From Amoeboaphelidium occidentale (Eukaryota > Aphelidiomycota > Aphelidea), in the NCBI GenBank assembly GCA_023515795.1, contig JALGPX010000013.1, forward strand, positions 1-64,000: a stretch of DNA of 64,000 bases, written 5' to 3'. Below are positions 18,752-30,664 of this stretch, piece after piece. The notes beneath the pieces were generated by a model. It was not told the DNA's origin and did no database searches. It worked only from the letters and a program-made list of their open reading frames with translations. Both the position numbers and the translations under genes were made by a program. Each line of letters starts with the position of its first letter. Position 1 is the stretch's first letter.

Positions 18752-19503
18752 ATGGAATCGTATGGTAACACTTGAGGGGATTATTAAAAGAGTTTTCGTA
18801 GACTTTCTATTTAAGTTTCTGGTTCTTGGAGATTCTAATACTGGAAAATCGTGCTTGCTTCATAACTTTGTTTCAGGTTCTGGTAACTCAAATCATCCTA
18901 TTACAAGATTAAACACTTAATTTATGACAGTCAAAGTAGCCCCATCGCATACAATTGGAATAGAATTTGCATCAAAATTTGTAACTCTTGGGCAGAACAG
19001 GATAAAGCTACAAATATGGGATACAGGTTCATTCATTGTGTTTTGAAAGCTTATCTTTAGCTGGGCAGGAACGGTTTAGAAGTGTTACAAAGACTTATTA
19101 TCGGTCAGCTGCTGGGGCATTAATTGTGTTTGATATTACCTCGCGGAGATCTTTTGAGTCTGTGCAGCATTGGCTAGCGGATCTTCACGCATCTTCACCG
19201 GATATCGTAGCGATTCTGGTTGGTAACAAATCTGATTTAAATGCTAATAGGGAAGTTTCTTCCGATGAAGGGCGTAGGAAAGCTGAAGATAATGGACTAA
19301 ATTATGTTGAAACAAGCGCTGTTACGGGTGAAAATGTTGAAGAATGCTTTCTGAAATGTGCGCGAACTATTCTGACACGAGTAGAAACAGGAGTTTTAAG
19401 CGCTGATGGTGACTCTGGGATTCAGTATGGTACATCAGTACATATTGGACGTATCGAAGATTTAATGGGGTCAGACACAAACAGAAGTAGTTGTAATTGT
19501 TAG
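18752..19503 (+). CDS. RAB4: RAB4-type small GTPase
   Basis: Four exons, 18752-18764, 18802-18882, 18931-19026 and 19061-19503, give 210 residues. The N terminus [16 protein letters not shown] is pieced from exons 1 and 2. P-loop [21 protein letters not shown] switch [19 protein letters not shown] switch II, NKSDL and ETSA are all intact, with a prenylation tail ending CNC. RAB4 hallmarks are SGIQYG near the C terminus and [17 protein letters not shown]. It controls recycling from early endosomes. Intron 3 has the weak donor GTTCAT. Confidence 0.9.
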
Positions 19504-19519
19504 AATAGAGGCGACTTTA

Positions 19520-21533
19520 TTACTCCCCTTCTAGGAAACGATACTCAAATGTAAATTCAGACTTTTTTCGTTGACACCACGTTCCTTCAAAGTCAAAGTA
19601 AACATATGTGCCTTGCTCGTATTCATCTGTTATTGCTCTAGGCTCTTCGTGCCTTTGGAACCATGTCATGTACTTCTTATGGAAACGCCATGACTGTCTT
19701 TTCAGTTCTCTAGCCGCGAGATACTGGTATACGGTCCCCTGTTGGTAGTAAAATATGAAAAACAATGTGTCAATATCAAATCTTTCAAACATAGCGGGTG
19801 ACGTTAAATTTACAAGATTCTCTTGAGGATAGTAAGAGGGCACATTATTGGCGGTGTTCGTTGGCTTCTCATATGGTTCTGGTCTAAAAACGTTTAAGTT
19901 GAATTCAGTATTTTAAACTTACCGCTCTGTGTCTGTCACATCTGGACAATTTTGAAAACTGCTATTCAGTAGATGTATCAAATACTGATTTCTTAGCATG
20001 TCATCCCCAACGCCATAAGTCCGTTTCCTGTTTGCATTATATGTTGATATCAGATCGTTAAATGAGGGAGGAAACCTACTCCACCAGTCTTGATTCTTTG
20101 TGGACTCTTCTTTTTGAGCAGTAGCTTCATCAGGTTTTGAGCCAACAGGAGATAGCGATGCCGGTGTTACTTCACTTGATAGTACATCAGATACTGCACT
20201 GTTTCCTGTTGCACTGTGTTGAACAATACTTGAAAATGAAACCTCTTTTTGCGGTACTGTAGCTGACACTGTACTGGTAGCAGATGCAGTATCATCTACA
20301 AATGCAGGTAATCGAGGAGGTTTCACTTGTGCTATAGTCTTTTCTTGAACAGGAGTACCTGCACTTGCCACTGCAGCGTATTTAATAGTTGGCTGAGCCA
20401 AACTTTTTGCTGCAGGAAATGCTGGAGGTACAATTCTTGCAGGTGCAGCTGGAGCTGCAGGCGCAGGAGTGACTTTTCCTTGTTTTGCTGTGGAGCCTGC
20501 CTTCTTTTTGTCAGCAGCTTCCTCTTTTCCACCTTTCTTTTTCCCTTGATCAGCTGCAGCAGAGACCGCAACACCATCCTTAAGCGATTCCGCAGAGCCA
20601 TTCATGTCTTCATCTTTCGAACCTGAAGCGGATTTATCAGCCAATGAATCCGCGCTGGTAGGCTGAAGCGAATGCTGATGATCATCAAGTAAACCAACAT
20701 GTTCATCATCAACCAAATTCAAATGGTCATACATTTCTTCATCTTCGTAGAAATCAGGTTCCTAATAATCCAGTCAGAAAACATTAAATTATCCAGAATT
20801 ACCTGGTTGCTGTCAATGTAATATTCAACGTTCTCTTTAATTGTCTCAACATCTTCAGTAGAAATATTATCATTTTCCAAGTTTCTCAATACAGCTTCCA
20901 ACTTCACCTTATGAAATTTGTGCCGTTCTAAATACCCTTCGATCTCGCTAAGTCGATCTGTATCAACTTTGACACCGCGCTTTCCCTTTGCAGCATTAAT
21001 TAATTCACTTTCAGCCTCCAAAGCATCGACCTAATAATTACACAAATACTCTCAACTAATTAAATCTTGCCTGTGTATCCAACTTATCCATCATGCTCGT
21101 GATCCAATTAGACGTATTCTGCTTAGCAACTTCAGCAGGATCCAATTTCTCTTTGGCGTTTAAACCTTCCTTAGAGAATTGCTTTGTCTTCATTTCCCTT
21201 TCACACGCTTTGAACTTCTCCATTTGAGTCTCAATCAATTTGCGTGTATCAGTTAACTGTTTCTTGTCCTTTATCTCACTCGAAGATTGCCATGATTTAA
21301 TTTGGTCTCTGAGCCGTTGTAGCTTCTTAATTTCCTTCTTAAGATCGCCCTCACACTTCTCTTTCTGTGCAGGATTAGTGCTTGCGTAGAGCTTTTCGTA
21401 TAATTCCTCAAATACTTCGACACCTTCTGCCACTTTCTTCAGGCACCGGTCAATTTCAGCTGTAAACGGGAAAAGAGTTAAAGGGAATTCTCATTCAGGA
21501 CAATAAGTTACTCTGAAGTTTCCTTGCCGCCAT
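19520..21533 (-). CDS. NOT3: NOT3/NOT5 subunit of CCR4-NOT
   Basis: Exons 21533-21512, 21459-21071, 21030-20803, 20761-19923 and 19883-19520, 613 residues, all in phase. The N-terminal coiled-coil domain starts [20 protein letters not shown] and continues to [12 protein letters not shown] long low-complexity Ala/Lys/Ser linker follows. The C-terminal NOT box reads [45 protein letters not shown]4-NOT deadenylates mRNA; the NOT3/5 N-terminal region senses ribosomes. Intron 2 has a GC donor (CAG|GCAAGA). Confidence 0.93.
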
Positions 21534-21659
21534 TTATGGTGAATACCGCTGAAGAGTGCAACAAAAGTTTCGTTCGAAAAAGACGACGATTGCCTCGCTT
21601 TTTGATTGTTCCAGTCGCATTCAGTTCAGTTTCCGTTTGATTTCTGCAAAGTGTTCGAA

Positions 21660-22420
21660 ATGGCCGATAAAGCAGCAGCAGCAGCAGCAGAACAACCACA
21701 AACTCCGGATGCTGATGATTTGAATCCAACTCAGACTGCTGGCTATAAAGCTCCTGCCCAGAAGACTTTGGAGGAAATGAGACAATTGGACCAGAATGAC
21801 GAATCGCTGCAGAAGTGGAAAGAATCTTTATTGAAGAATGCCTCTGCAGGTATTTCCTTCTGTAAGAATGTTAACTGATCTCTTTAAAGCTGCTACAAAT
21901 GATCCCAGAAAAGTTATCGTCTTGTCTTTAGCAATGGAAGTTGACGGAAGGTCTGATGTTGTGTTGGATTTGACCACTCCTGAGGCCATCGAAAAGACAA
22001 AGAATTCCCCAATTACAATTAAAGAAGGTGTTGACTACAGAATGAAAGTTAGGTTCAAGTATGTCTCTGTGTTGCCGTTTCAGTGTATGTCTGATTCTTT
22101 AGGGTGCAACATGATGTGATCTCTGGGTTAAAGTATCTCCATGCTGTCAAGAGAAGCGGCATCAGAGGTACCTTGCTTTTAGTTATAACTGGGCTAACTG
22201 TTTTGTAGTCGACAAGGCAGAGGAGATGATTGGTAGCTATGCACCACAGGAACAGCCTTACGAAAAGAAGTTTGCATCTGAGCAGGCACCTTCTGGAATG
22301 TTGGCACGAGGAACTTATCACGTTAAGAGCAGATTTATTGATGATGATGCTAACTGTCATTTGGAATGGAGCTGGGTGTTTCAGATCAAGAAAGACTGGA
22401 ATGATACTTCTGCTGAGTAG
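21660..22420 (+). CDS. RDI1: Rho GDP-dissociation inhibitor
   Basis: Exons 21660-21849, 21890-22058, 22103-22167 and 22209-22420, 211 residues. The N-terminal arm (poly-Ala, then GYKAPAQKTLEEMRQLDQNDESLQKWK) and the immunoglobulin-like lipid-binding domain (VDYRMKVRFK, VISGLKYLHAVKRSGI, MIGSYAPQEQPYEKKF, PSGMLARGTYHVKSRFIDDD, WSWVFQIKKDW) are complete. RhoGDI extracts prenylated Rho/Cdc42/Rac from membranes and keeps them inactive. A second, shorter paralogue lies 139 nt downstream on the same strand. Confidence 0.92.
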
Positions 22421-22559
22421 ACGGAAATAAACTCTGGTGATAACTTCTTCTTATTTTGCTCCATGATTTGGATATAGAAGCCTTTTTGTTTAGCAGCGCC
22501 GCAATTTGGCGATCAGTTTGTAAAGATATTTCGTTTAACGACTTATAAAACTGCATAAG

Positions 22560-23090
22560 ATGACTTTGAGTGTAGAAAAGGCTCTTCAATTAGTCTCAAT
22601 GACCTGTTTAAGAGAGGCCCAGGATGATTTTGTATTGAAGCTGTCTACTGAAGGTGTGTTTGATACGATCAGGAATAACATCGTGCTGATTTTCTGTAGA
22701 GGAGAGACAATCTGCTTTGAAACAGCCATTGAAAATACAAGGAGGCTCAGAGTATCGTATGAAAACCAGCTTTAAGTAAGCTTTAAAGGGTTTGTTGTAG
22801 AATTAACTTGTAGACTTGGACGCGATGTTTCCGGTTTGAAGTACCAGCAAAAGGTCAAGATCAAGAGCCTTGGCCTGAAGGTATACGAAATTAATGAAGA
22901 AGTCGATGCAAAGTATTCCGATCCTTATGAAGTTATAGAGAGAATATCAGGTGTTCAGAAAGCACCCGGTGGTTTCTTGTTCAGAGGTGAATACTCGATC
23001 GAGAGCATATTCTCCTATGATGTCACTAATGAGAATGGTACAAAGGCACGAGAGAGTTTAGAATGGAAATGGTCTTTTATGATTTTATGA
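22560..23090 (+). CDS. Divergent short RhoGDI paralogue
   Basis: Exons 22560-22653, 22700-22775 and 22814-23090 give 148 residues. Retained RhoGDI landmarks are [43 protein letters not shown] and EWKWSFMIL. The roughly 45-residue N-terminal arm that clamps the GTPase switches is missing, and so is the GSYxPxxEPY segment in its usual form. It could still shield a prenyl group, or could serve another lipidated protein. A tandem duplication of the upstream RDI1 with strong divergence is inferred. Its stop overlaps the 3' end of the convergent MRPL12 gene by 6 nt. Confidence 0.75.
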
Positions 23091-23719
23091 CATTGAGACA
23101 ACAGCTCCTACTGCTTCTAATGCCTTCTTAATCTTCTCTGCTTCTTCCTTTGGCACGTTCTCTTTAACGATCTTTGGCGCAGATTCTACGAATTTCTTTG
23201 CCTACAGATTAAATAAAAGGTCAACTGCGTGCACTAGGAAGTAGAAATTACCTCGACCAAATTGAAGTTTGGCATCAGATTCTTAATCTCTCTGATAATC
23301 TTTGCTTTAGATCCTGCGTCGATCTTCTCTAGCTTAAGGGTGAACTCGGTCTTTTCTTGCTTCTACACATTATTAATCTTATAAATGAGCGTGTTTATGT
23401 GTACCTCTTCCTTTGCTGGAGCCTCTGCTTGAGCCTGGGCAGCTGGCGCGTTCTGCATTGGCATTTGCATTGGGGCAATTGATGTAATGTTCAGCTTCTT
23501 CTTGAGAATTGATACTAATTGCGACGTTTCCAATAAATTCAACTGTGATATTCTCTTTGATAACTCCACGACTTCCTGTGATGGCTGTTCCTCTGATAGC
23601 GGAGATTCCGTTGGCTTTTCCAGCACTTTCTGTGGAGCTGCAGTAGATTGAAATCTTTTGGATAATGCGACAGCTGCGTTGCGTCTAGTTAAAAGGAAGC
23701 GTGTTCTCTGCAAGATCAT
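23085..23719 (-). CDS. MRPL12: Mitochondrial ribosomal protein bL12m (L7/L12)
   Basis: Exons 23719-23405, 23362-23252 and 23201-23085, 180 residues. A basic targeting sequence ([22 protein letters not shown]) precedes the dimerisation helices ([24 protein letters not shown]), an Ala/Gln hinge, and the C-terminal factor-binding domain ([63 protein letters not shown]). It forms the stalk that recruits translation factors in mitochondria. Confidence 0.92.
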
Positions 23720-23944
23720 CTTTCAATTCGTCAAGAAAAATTCTGATCGGGTCACTAAACGCTAAGCCTTTGGCAGCTCTTGCTAAGCGTGCACTGCCAT
23801 GATACTTCGAATGTACAGTTTCATAAAGTGATATCCGATTTTTTTGGTGTATAGCTGAATATGGAATGATTGTACTGGAACTGATGCTGAATTGACAACT
23901 TGTTTGGCTTTCTTCTGTTTCACACTAAACTTTCATTCCCACTA

Positions 23945-25143
23945 ATGATCAACATCGACGCCCAACTTGACATTATCGTTGAAGATTTAAGAAAGGAAGT
24001 CCATCGTCACAGGCCATCTAACCTTGTCGAATTCTGTGCTCAATACTTTCAGGGCCGTCTGGAGGAAGCTAGAAATCTATCAGGATCATTTGAACAATCT
24101 GTCCCAAGTAAGAACTTAACATTATATTGGAAGCAATTGATATTCTAGAAGCCGTTAGTGCTGGATCTAGCAATGATGATGACCAGGAAGAAGATGATCA
24201 TGCTCCATTGCCATTCATTGCTCCTAATGTTGCAAGCAGAGGAAGACGAACATCTGTATCTGCAGAGTCCATGAATCCAAACCAAAACGCCAATGAAAAG
24301 TATGAAAGGATTGTTATCCAGAAATCCGATGATCAAAGACAGAGGATCAAGGCTGCTGTTGAAAGGAACTTCCTTTTCAGACAGTTGGACGAAGAACAGT
24401 ACCATGACGTTGTAGATGCGATGGCTGAGAAAAGAGTATCTTCTGGAGAAGAAGTCATCAAGCAAGGCGGAATTGGTGATTATTTCTATATTGTGGAGAC
24501 TGGTACTCTCGATGTTTATGTTGCTAAGCCTGGAGTGGCACCAGTTAAAGTCACTTCTTACGGTCCTGGAGGAAGCTTTGGTGAACTGGCTTTGATGTAC
24601 AACGCACCGAGAGCTGCCACTGTTGCTGCCTCTAGCGATTGTATTCTTTGGGCATTGGACAGAGTTACTTTTCGTCGTATCTTGATGGAGTCCACTTCAA
24701 AGAAGAGAAGAATGTATGAGCAGTTTTTAGAAAGAGTCCCATTATTGTCGTCTCTTGAAGCATATGAGCGTCACAAGATTGCAGATTCGTTGGAAAGTGC
24801 GCAGTTTGAAGATGGTCAAGTTGTCATCAAGCAAGGAGATATCGGAAACAGCTTCTATATTATTGAAAGTGGTGAAGCAAGAGTGCTTCAAAAAGACGAA
24901 CAAGGACAGGAGCATGAATTGCCTACTTTAAGCACTGGTGCTTATTTTGGAGAATTGTCTTTGCTCAGCAACAGGCCTAGGGCAGCAACGATTATTGCCA
25001 AAGGAAAGCTCAAGTGCGCAACTTTGTGCAAGGAAGCTTTCGACAGACTTCTAGGGCCAATTATTGACATTGTGAAGAGAAATACTTCGGCTTATAAGGA
25101 GTTGACTCGCCGCAAGTCCATTCGAGGTAAACCTTACACTTAA
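23945..25143 (+). CDS. BCY1: cAMP-dependent protein kinase regulatory subunit
   Basis: Exons 23945-24107 and 24149-25143, 385 residues from the ATG at 23945. The N-terminal dimerisation/docking helix is RPSNLVEFCAQYFQGRLEEAR. The inhibitor site RGRRTSVSAES has Ser at the P-site, so it is a substrate-type (RII-like) inhibitor. Both cyclic-nucleotide domains keep the phosphate cassette (FGELALMYNAPRAATV and FGELSLLSNRPRAATI), including the cAMP-binding Arg. It holds the PKA catalytic subunit inactive until cAMP binds. Confidence 0.94.
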
Positions 25144-25206
25144 TCCAAATGCTAATCTTTATTAGAACTTGTCGGACGTTTGGAACAGGAATCTTCATGA
25201 AATAGT

Positions 25207-26439
25207 TCAATACATCTTCTTGTGAATTAAATCCGGGTCTTCCTGGTATTCCTCTGCAGATACCCACATTTTTTCTATAATGCGTTAAACATTTAACCAA
25301 AAAAATTACTGAAGGTGCTTAGAGAAGCTAAAATGCTTCCACCGATCCACGTAGAATACTTTCGTTCAGGTGGCGCGTAGATTTTGATCTTGACATCTCT
25401 CTGTGCCGTCTTTTTAACCTCGCTCAATAGCCTGTCACCAAATCCTTTAGTCAAGGTAGTCCCACCTGATAAAACAATGTTTGAATACAAGTTTCTTCTC
25501 AAGTCCATATCTACTTTGGAAATCGAATTTGATAGCAACTCATGGATGCCTACAAATTCTTTGCCAACCAATTCAGGTTTGAACAGAATTTCTGGAGCTT
25601 GAAATCTTTCATTGCCAAGTTTGATAACTTGTCCATCAGGAAGAACAAAATCCTCTGTATACCCCAAGAAATCTCTCTCCTCTTTCAAAGGATTCAGTGA
25701 ACAATATGCCAATTGTTCTTTTATACTTCTAACTACTTCGAACTCCGAGCTCGTGTAGAATCCATGGCCTGACCTTCTAAGTAGTTGTCGCAATCTTTCT
25801 GTGATGTCTCGGCCTCCTAAATCAATTCTTTCAACAGCCTGCATCACACTGAAACCCTCATAAACAGGAACCACATGACACACGCCATCTCCACAGTCTA
25901 ACACAACACCGGTGGTTCTTCCTGAAGAATACAAAGACAAAACAGCTTGAATCGAGACGAAAAGTGCAGGAACATTAAAAGTTTCAAAGAATATTTGAGC
26001 CAACATGTCCCGATGCTTCCGAGGATTATAAGGTGCTTCTGTAAGGAGGACAGGATGTTCTTCGGAAAGAGTTTTCAGTTCTTCCGAGTAAATATGCTGC
26101 CAAATGCGCTCCATTTCATCCCAATTTGTAATAATGCCATGTGATATCGGATAGTTAAGCTTAAGAAGCCCGCGATGTTCAGAAACCCTTTTTCCTATGA
26201 AATGGTCACCCTCCAATGCTCCCGCCATAATTCGAGTATGTTTTGGTCTGCCCACTCTAATTCCGTTAGAATTTAAATAGCATGTAAATTACAATGAAGG
26301 AAAGGAACATATAGGTTCTTCTGTACCAGCGAAACCGGCTTTAACAAGTCCGGAGCCCTAATAATTAAATTGAGTATTCATCAAAAGTTACGTTATCTAT
26401 GACCACGGGTTGATTTGTTAGAACGTCGCTGAACTCCAT
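25207..26439 (-). CDS. ARP1: ARP1/centractin, dynactin filament subunit
   Basis: Exons 26439-26392, 26357-26293, 26256-25310 and 25274-25207 give 375 residues. [94 protein letters not shown] and [19 protein letters not shown] match Arp1 more closely than actin: Arp1 starts with the same QPVVIDNGSG block and has the short RKM/KKMY-type end. It forms the dynactin minifilament used by cytoplasmic dynein. Convergent with the PKA regulatory gene, 63 nt apart. Confidence 0.92.
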
Positions 26440-26514
26440 ACGAAAATAGCAACAAAAGCCCTCGAGGTGTTTCAAGTAGACAAAAAAGGCTACGCGGTTA
26501 GGTATTTATTGCTT

Positions 26515-29500
26515 TCAGCTATTTTCCTTGCATTTTTGCACAGCTAGCTCTAGATTACTCAAATGTTGTCGTGATAGCTCTCCGGCTGAAAATTGCTCAT
26601 TCAGCCAGGCCTCTAAATCGTCCAATACTCCCTCGGATTTTTTGCGCTTCTTAAGCATGCTTAATAACTGAACGAGCTGGGCTACATTACCAAACTTGAG
26701 CAGAACTTCAAATGAGTACGGGGCAGCTACGGTCAAACAGTCCAACCAACCAATAAACAACGCCTTGCACTTGACATCTTCTTGTGATGGTTCTGTGACA
26801 TCTTTGGTTGCGGAAGATCCAACACGCTTCAGTTCATTACGCATACCAATTCGGAAGTAATTGGTCTGGATCGGCTTCAGCAGAAAATCTCTAACCAACG
26901 TTTGAAGTATGACTTGATCTTTCTTGTACTTTAGTAGAAGACCTTGCACTGCGAACATGAAAATAACAGGCGGTGTAGTATCCAGAATCCTTGTAAATGC
27001 CGTTTGAAAGGATCGAAGAGTAAAGTAAGATTGAAGCAGAGGATGATTCAAGAATAATTTGATAAGGATAGTGGAGACCTGTAAAGGTATCTTTTTAGAA
27101 GTATCAGTCAAGAAGAAAACTAATAGATCTGATGCATTCAAACCATGGAAGTTAATGGCATTAATAATAGAATAACAAAATAGGATTCTCAAATTATCCT
27201 CCTTTTCTTTTCCAGAATTTGTAAATAATGCAAAAAGTATAGAAGTTTGCTGCGAAATAGTATCCACAGACATGTTTTCATTATCTTCAGAATCATTGAG
27301 TCGAATCGAAGAAGGTACATTCGGTCCAAGGCAATTAACAGCCATGTGAATCAGAATAGACAATACCGTATCAGGGGATATTTGTTCACTCGCAAGCAAA
27401 TAGTAACTCACTATTAAGAATTCAACGGAATTATCATCTTTAGATTTTCTGAAACTTTGGACTATCTTCTTCAAGAACTTTGTTGACATACTCGACGGAC
27501 GAGCAACCACCACAAAAGGAGATGCAGTTGTTAGCCAAGAGTCCAACAATGTGAAAAATAGCAGCACACACTCGATCTCCAAAGTATTAGTCGAGCTTCC
27601 AAGAAGAGAATCCAAAACCCGATAAGAAAAATCGACATCTGTCTGAGGTTGAGAAGCCATCAGACAATTAGTTGTAGATTTTACATTATCCTTAACTCGC
27701 ATGAGTAAACCATACAGCCTTTGTCGTTTGTCACTCTTGACCTGCCTTAGGAATTGTATCAAACCAGTAATTAATGAAACAGAAACAGTCGGCGAAGTAC
27801 AACAAACCATAAGCGTTACATAGATATCAAGACACCGGAACATGGAATCAGGCTCTAAGTCTGGTCTCAATATTCTAATTGCTTTGTCCAGGGAGACTTC
27901 AGTTAACGTCTTATGCTTAGACGATGCAGCGCCAGTGTCATCAGTATAGTCAACCATATCTTCATCGCCATCCATCTCAATTTGTTCACCAGCGATACTC
28001 ATCTGACCAGAAGATCTTCTGCTATTGAGTGCACTCTCCTGGTTATTGTACATGGAACCTATGGCATTCAGAAACAAACCTGAAATCATTGGTAGTCTGT
28101 TGGCCCATTCAATTCTCTCGCCTAACTGAAGAATAACATCTTTCCGAACAGAAGATGCGAATTTAGCCAGCGGCATGAAAAGCATCACAAGGAATATGTA
28201 AAAAGCAGAATGTCTCGTATCCGCCCTGTGACAAATCAAGGCAGAGACGCATTCAATACCGAATCTTATCTTCAACTGACTAAGAGGCGTTTCTCCACTT
28301 TCTCTAATGTACTCGTACAAGTAAGTATCCACGCTCAACGAAATCATCTTATCGATAGTCTTTTCGTTGCTTTTTGCCAAAGGAAAAGACAGAAACTGCG
28401 AAGGTAACGATGGACAGAACAACAAAAACTGTACAAAGAGATTCTTGTTCTTTGCAAGATATGGTACGAAAACCTTGCTTTCGTCTAGGACGGCCGTATC
28501 TTCAATGCTTTTATCGATAATCTTCTGCAATAAATATTTCAATACACAGGACTCAAATTGGGCAATCTTGTTTTTGTTAGAAGCCTTAAACTGGTAATAT
28601 TCTTCCCAAACTAATCTAAGGCCGAGAACCCATCGATTTCGGAATTCGGCCGAAATGAACTCAATAATGTAATTTAAAACTGAACCTTCCTCAGTGTCAA
28701 AGCTTTCCATATATGCTAATTGGTATATCATTCGGCTTAGAAATACGCTCCAATATACAGGACTGCCTTTAAACTCTTCGAGGGTCACGCTTAGTTTGAA
28801 CGGGTCATTCTGAATACGGCCCTGTCGGCTCAACTTCAATTGTTCCACCAAATACGGTGTTCCTACAAGATAAACTTAACTTTAAAAATACATACCGTCA
28901 GTTTCCATCAATCTCAAAACATAATCATCATCTCTGCTCTCATCAACTTGCTCTAACATGGCTGAGTTTCCAGCAGCTTTCTGAAGACCTTCATCAGGAG
29001 CATCAAATTCTTTTCCATAACTGAAGTCTCCTTCGATCAACTCATCATTAGTCTTTGAAAAGACGCTCTTCTTCAAACACTCCTTCACTGTCTCCAACAA
29101 ACTTTTTCTTGAGTCTGATAACGCTTTGCTTTTGAGGATAAAAGGAGCAGATGAACTAACAGCTTGAGTGCCTGATGTAGCAGCTGCCGCCGTAACTCCT
29201 TGCATCATCGGCTCGTCTTCTTCTTCCACAATCGACTGAACGTACTGTTGAAGAAGGACAATATATTTCTGCTTTAGCTCAGAGCACATCTCTGAATATT
29301 TTTCGTGACTAGTAATTCCATCAATTAATAACTCAATCTTTAATTCTAATGGTAGTTCCATTGGTATCTCTAGAATAGGCTGACTAGATGAAGTCTTTGA
29401 ATAGTTTAAGAATACTCCAGAGATCAATAAATTGCATTTATCTTCAACGGATATATCATCTCCCCCAGAAGCTTTTCCAGAAGCTGCAGATTTGGCGGCA

Positions 29501-30516
29501 GCATCTTCATATAAATTTATACCGTTAACAGAAAGAATTTGACGCAGCTGCTTTAAATCTTCCTTTCCCTTTTCAAGAGTATCGACAATGATCAGCTTCA
29601 AGTATTCTACTTTCACCATACTGTAATAATTCTTCACGATATGAAAGAGAGCATTTTTCATTGATCTTTTCAAGGATTTGAGCTTGAACGCGACGAATGC
29701 AGAAGTGTTTGAAGACAACGAGCCCAAAAGGGATTGAACTTCATTGTACAAAGTACACATTAAATCAATAGACTGATAGAAAAACAAGTAGTTTCTCTTG
29801 TATATCACAGTCATTAAACCAGATATAAACGATGTCAAAACACCAACCGATCGCTTAACTCTGTTTACGTTCCCTGCTGAACCATCCGGATCGCTCACAA
29901 AATCTAGGAATCCCTTCTCGATATCCGAGCTGAGTTGAGTAAACAAGTTCAGGACTTCTTCTTCTTTGTGGTGGCTCAGGAGCAGGACGCATTTAAACTT
30001 AATCAGGGAATATTCCATCATCTCTTCTTTGCCTTCGACGGAAGATAACGCAAGGACATTTTGGCTAATCTTCTGCATATCCGTTAAGCCTTGTAATATC
30101 TTCAAGGAGCTGCATACAAATAGAAGACAATCCCATGATTGCGAGTAATTCTGTTCAATGAAGTCTAGCAAGTAGCGGTAAATCTCACGCCCTTCTACTT
30201 GAACTTTAAGGAACTGTTCTGTCTCATCTTCATCGTAACAGTCATTCCAGAAAAGAACTTGAAAAGCGTATGCAACCTCTCTCCGGAGCACTGCAGCATC
30301 TTCACCGGCTTTTATGCCTTTCAAAAGCTGAACGAATAGTGCGGGATTATTCATACATTCTTCAATGATGATATTATACTGTTCTGTATGGTTCGTGTCT
30401 GTTCTTAAGGCAACCAAGTTGGTTTTAATCTCAGCTATCGTGCTTTCCATGGTTGTCGAAAGAAGCGAGGACATGGGCAAAAAGTTTGCGATGGTTTGGG
30501 TTATGACACAGTTCAA
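26515..30516 (-). CDS. Symplekin/PTA1-like mRNA 3'-end processing scaffold
   Basis: Exons 30516-28896 and 28862-26515, up to 1322 residues; ATGs at 30474 or 30450 are equally plausible starts. The whole protein is helical. The N-terminal part (EQYNIIIEECMNNPALFVQLLKG, LYNEVQSLLGSL) resembles the symplekin HEAT domain. The C-terminal half (EFRNRWVLGLRLVWEEYY, PVIFMFAVQGLLLKYKK, FIGWLDCLTVAAPYSFEVLLKF) follows the symplekin C domain, and a Lys-rich segment ends it. Symplekin/Pta1 organises the cleavage-polyadenylation and histone pre-mRNA machinery. Not verified by alignment. Confidence 0.75.
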
Positions 30517-30664
30517 AACGACGAAACCAGATATATATTAAATATGGCTATATTCTTAAGACTTAAGGTGCTATTGAATGTTACCAGTAACAGAAAGCGA
30601 GATAATCCAGGGGCATGAATCCCAAGTATCAGGGGTTCTATCTTCTTTTCGAAGTGAGCGAAGG

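Noticed and set aside
19520-21533. Three or four separate small genes at the NOT3 locus
   Set aside because: Splicing of five exons gives one complete NOT3 with matching N-terminal and NOT-box domains.
26515-30516. Two separate large minus-strand genes
   Set aside because: A 33-nt intron with good splice sites joins both frames in phase, and both halves fit one symplekin-like protein.
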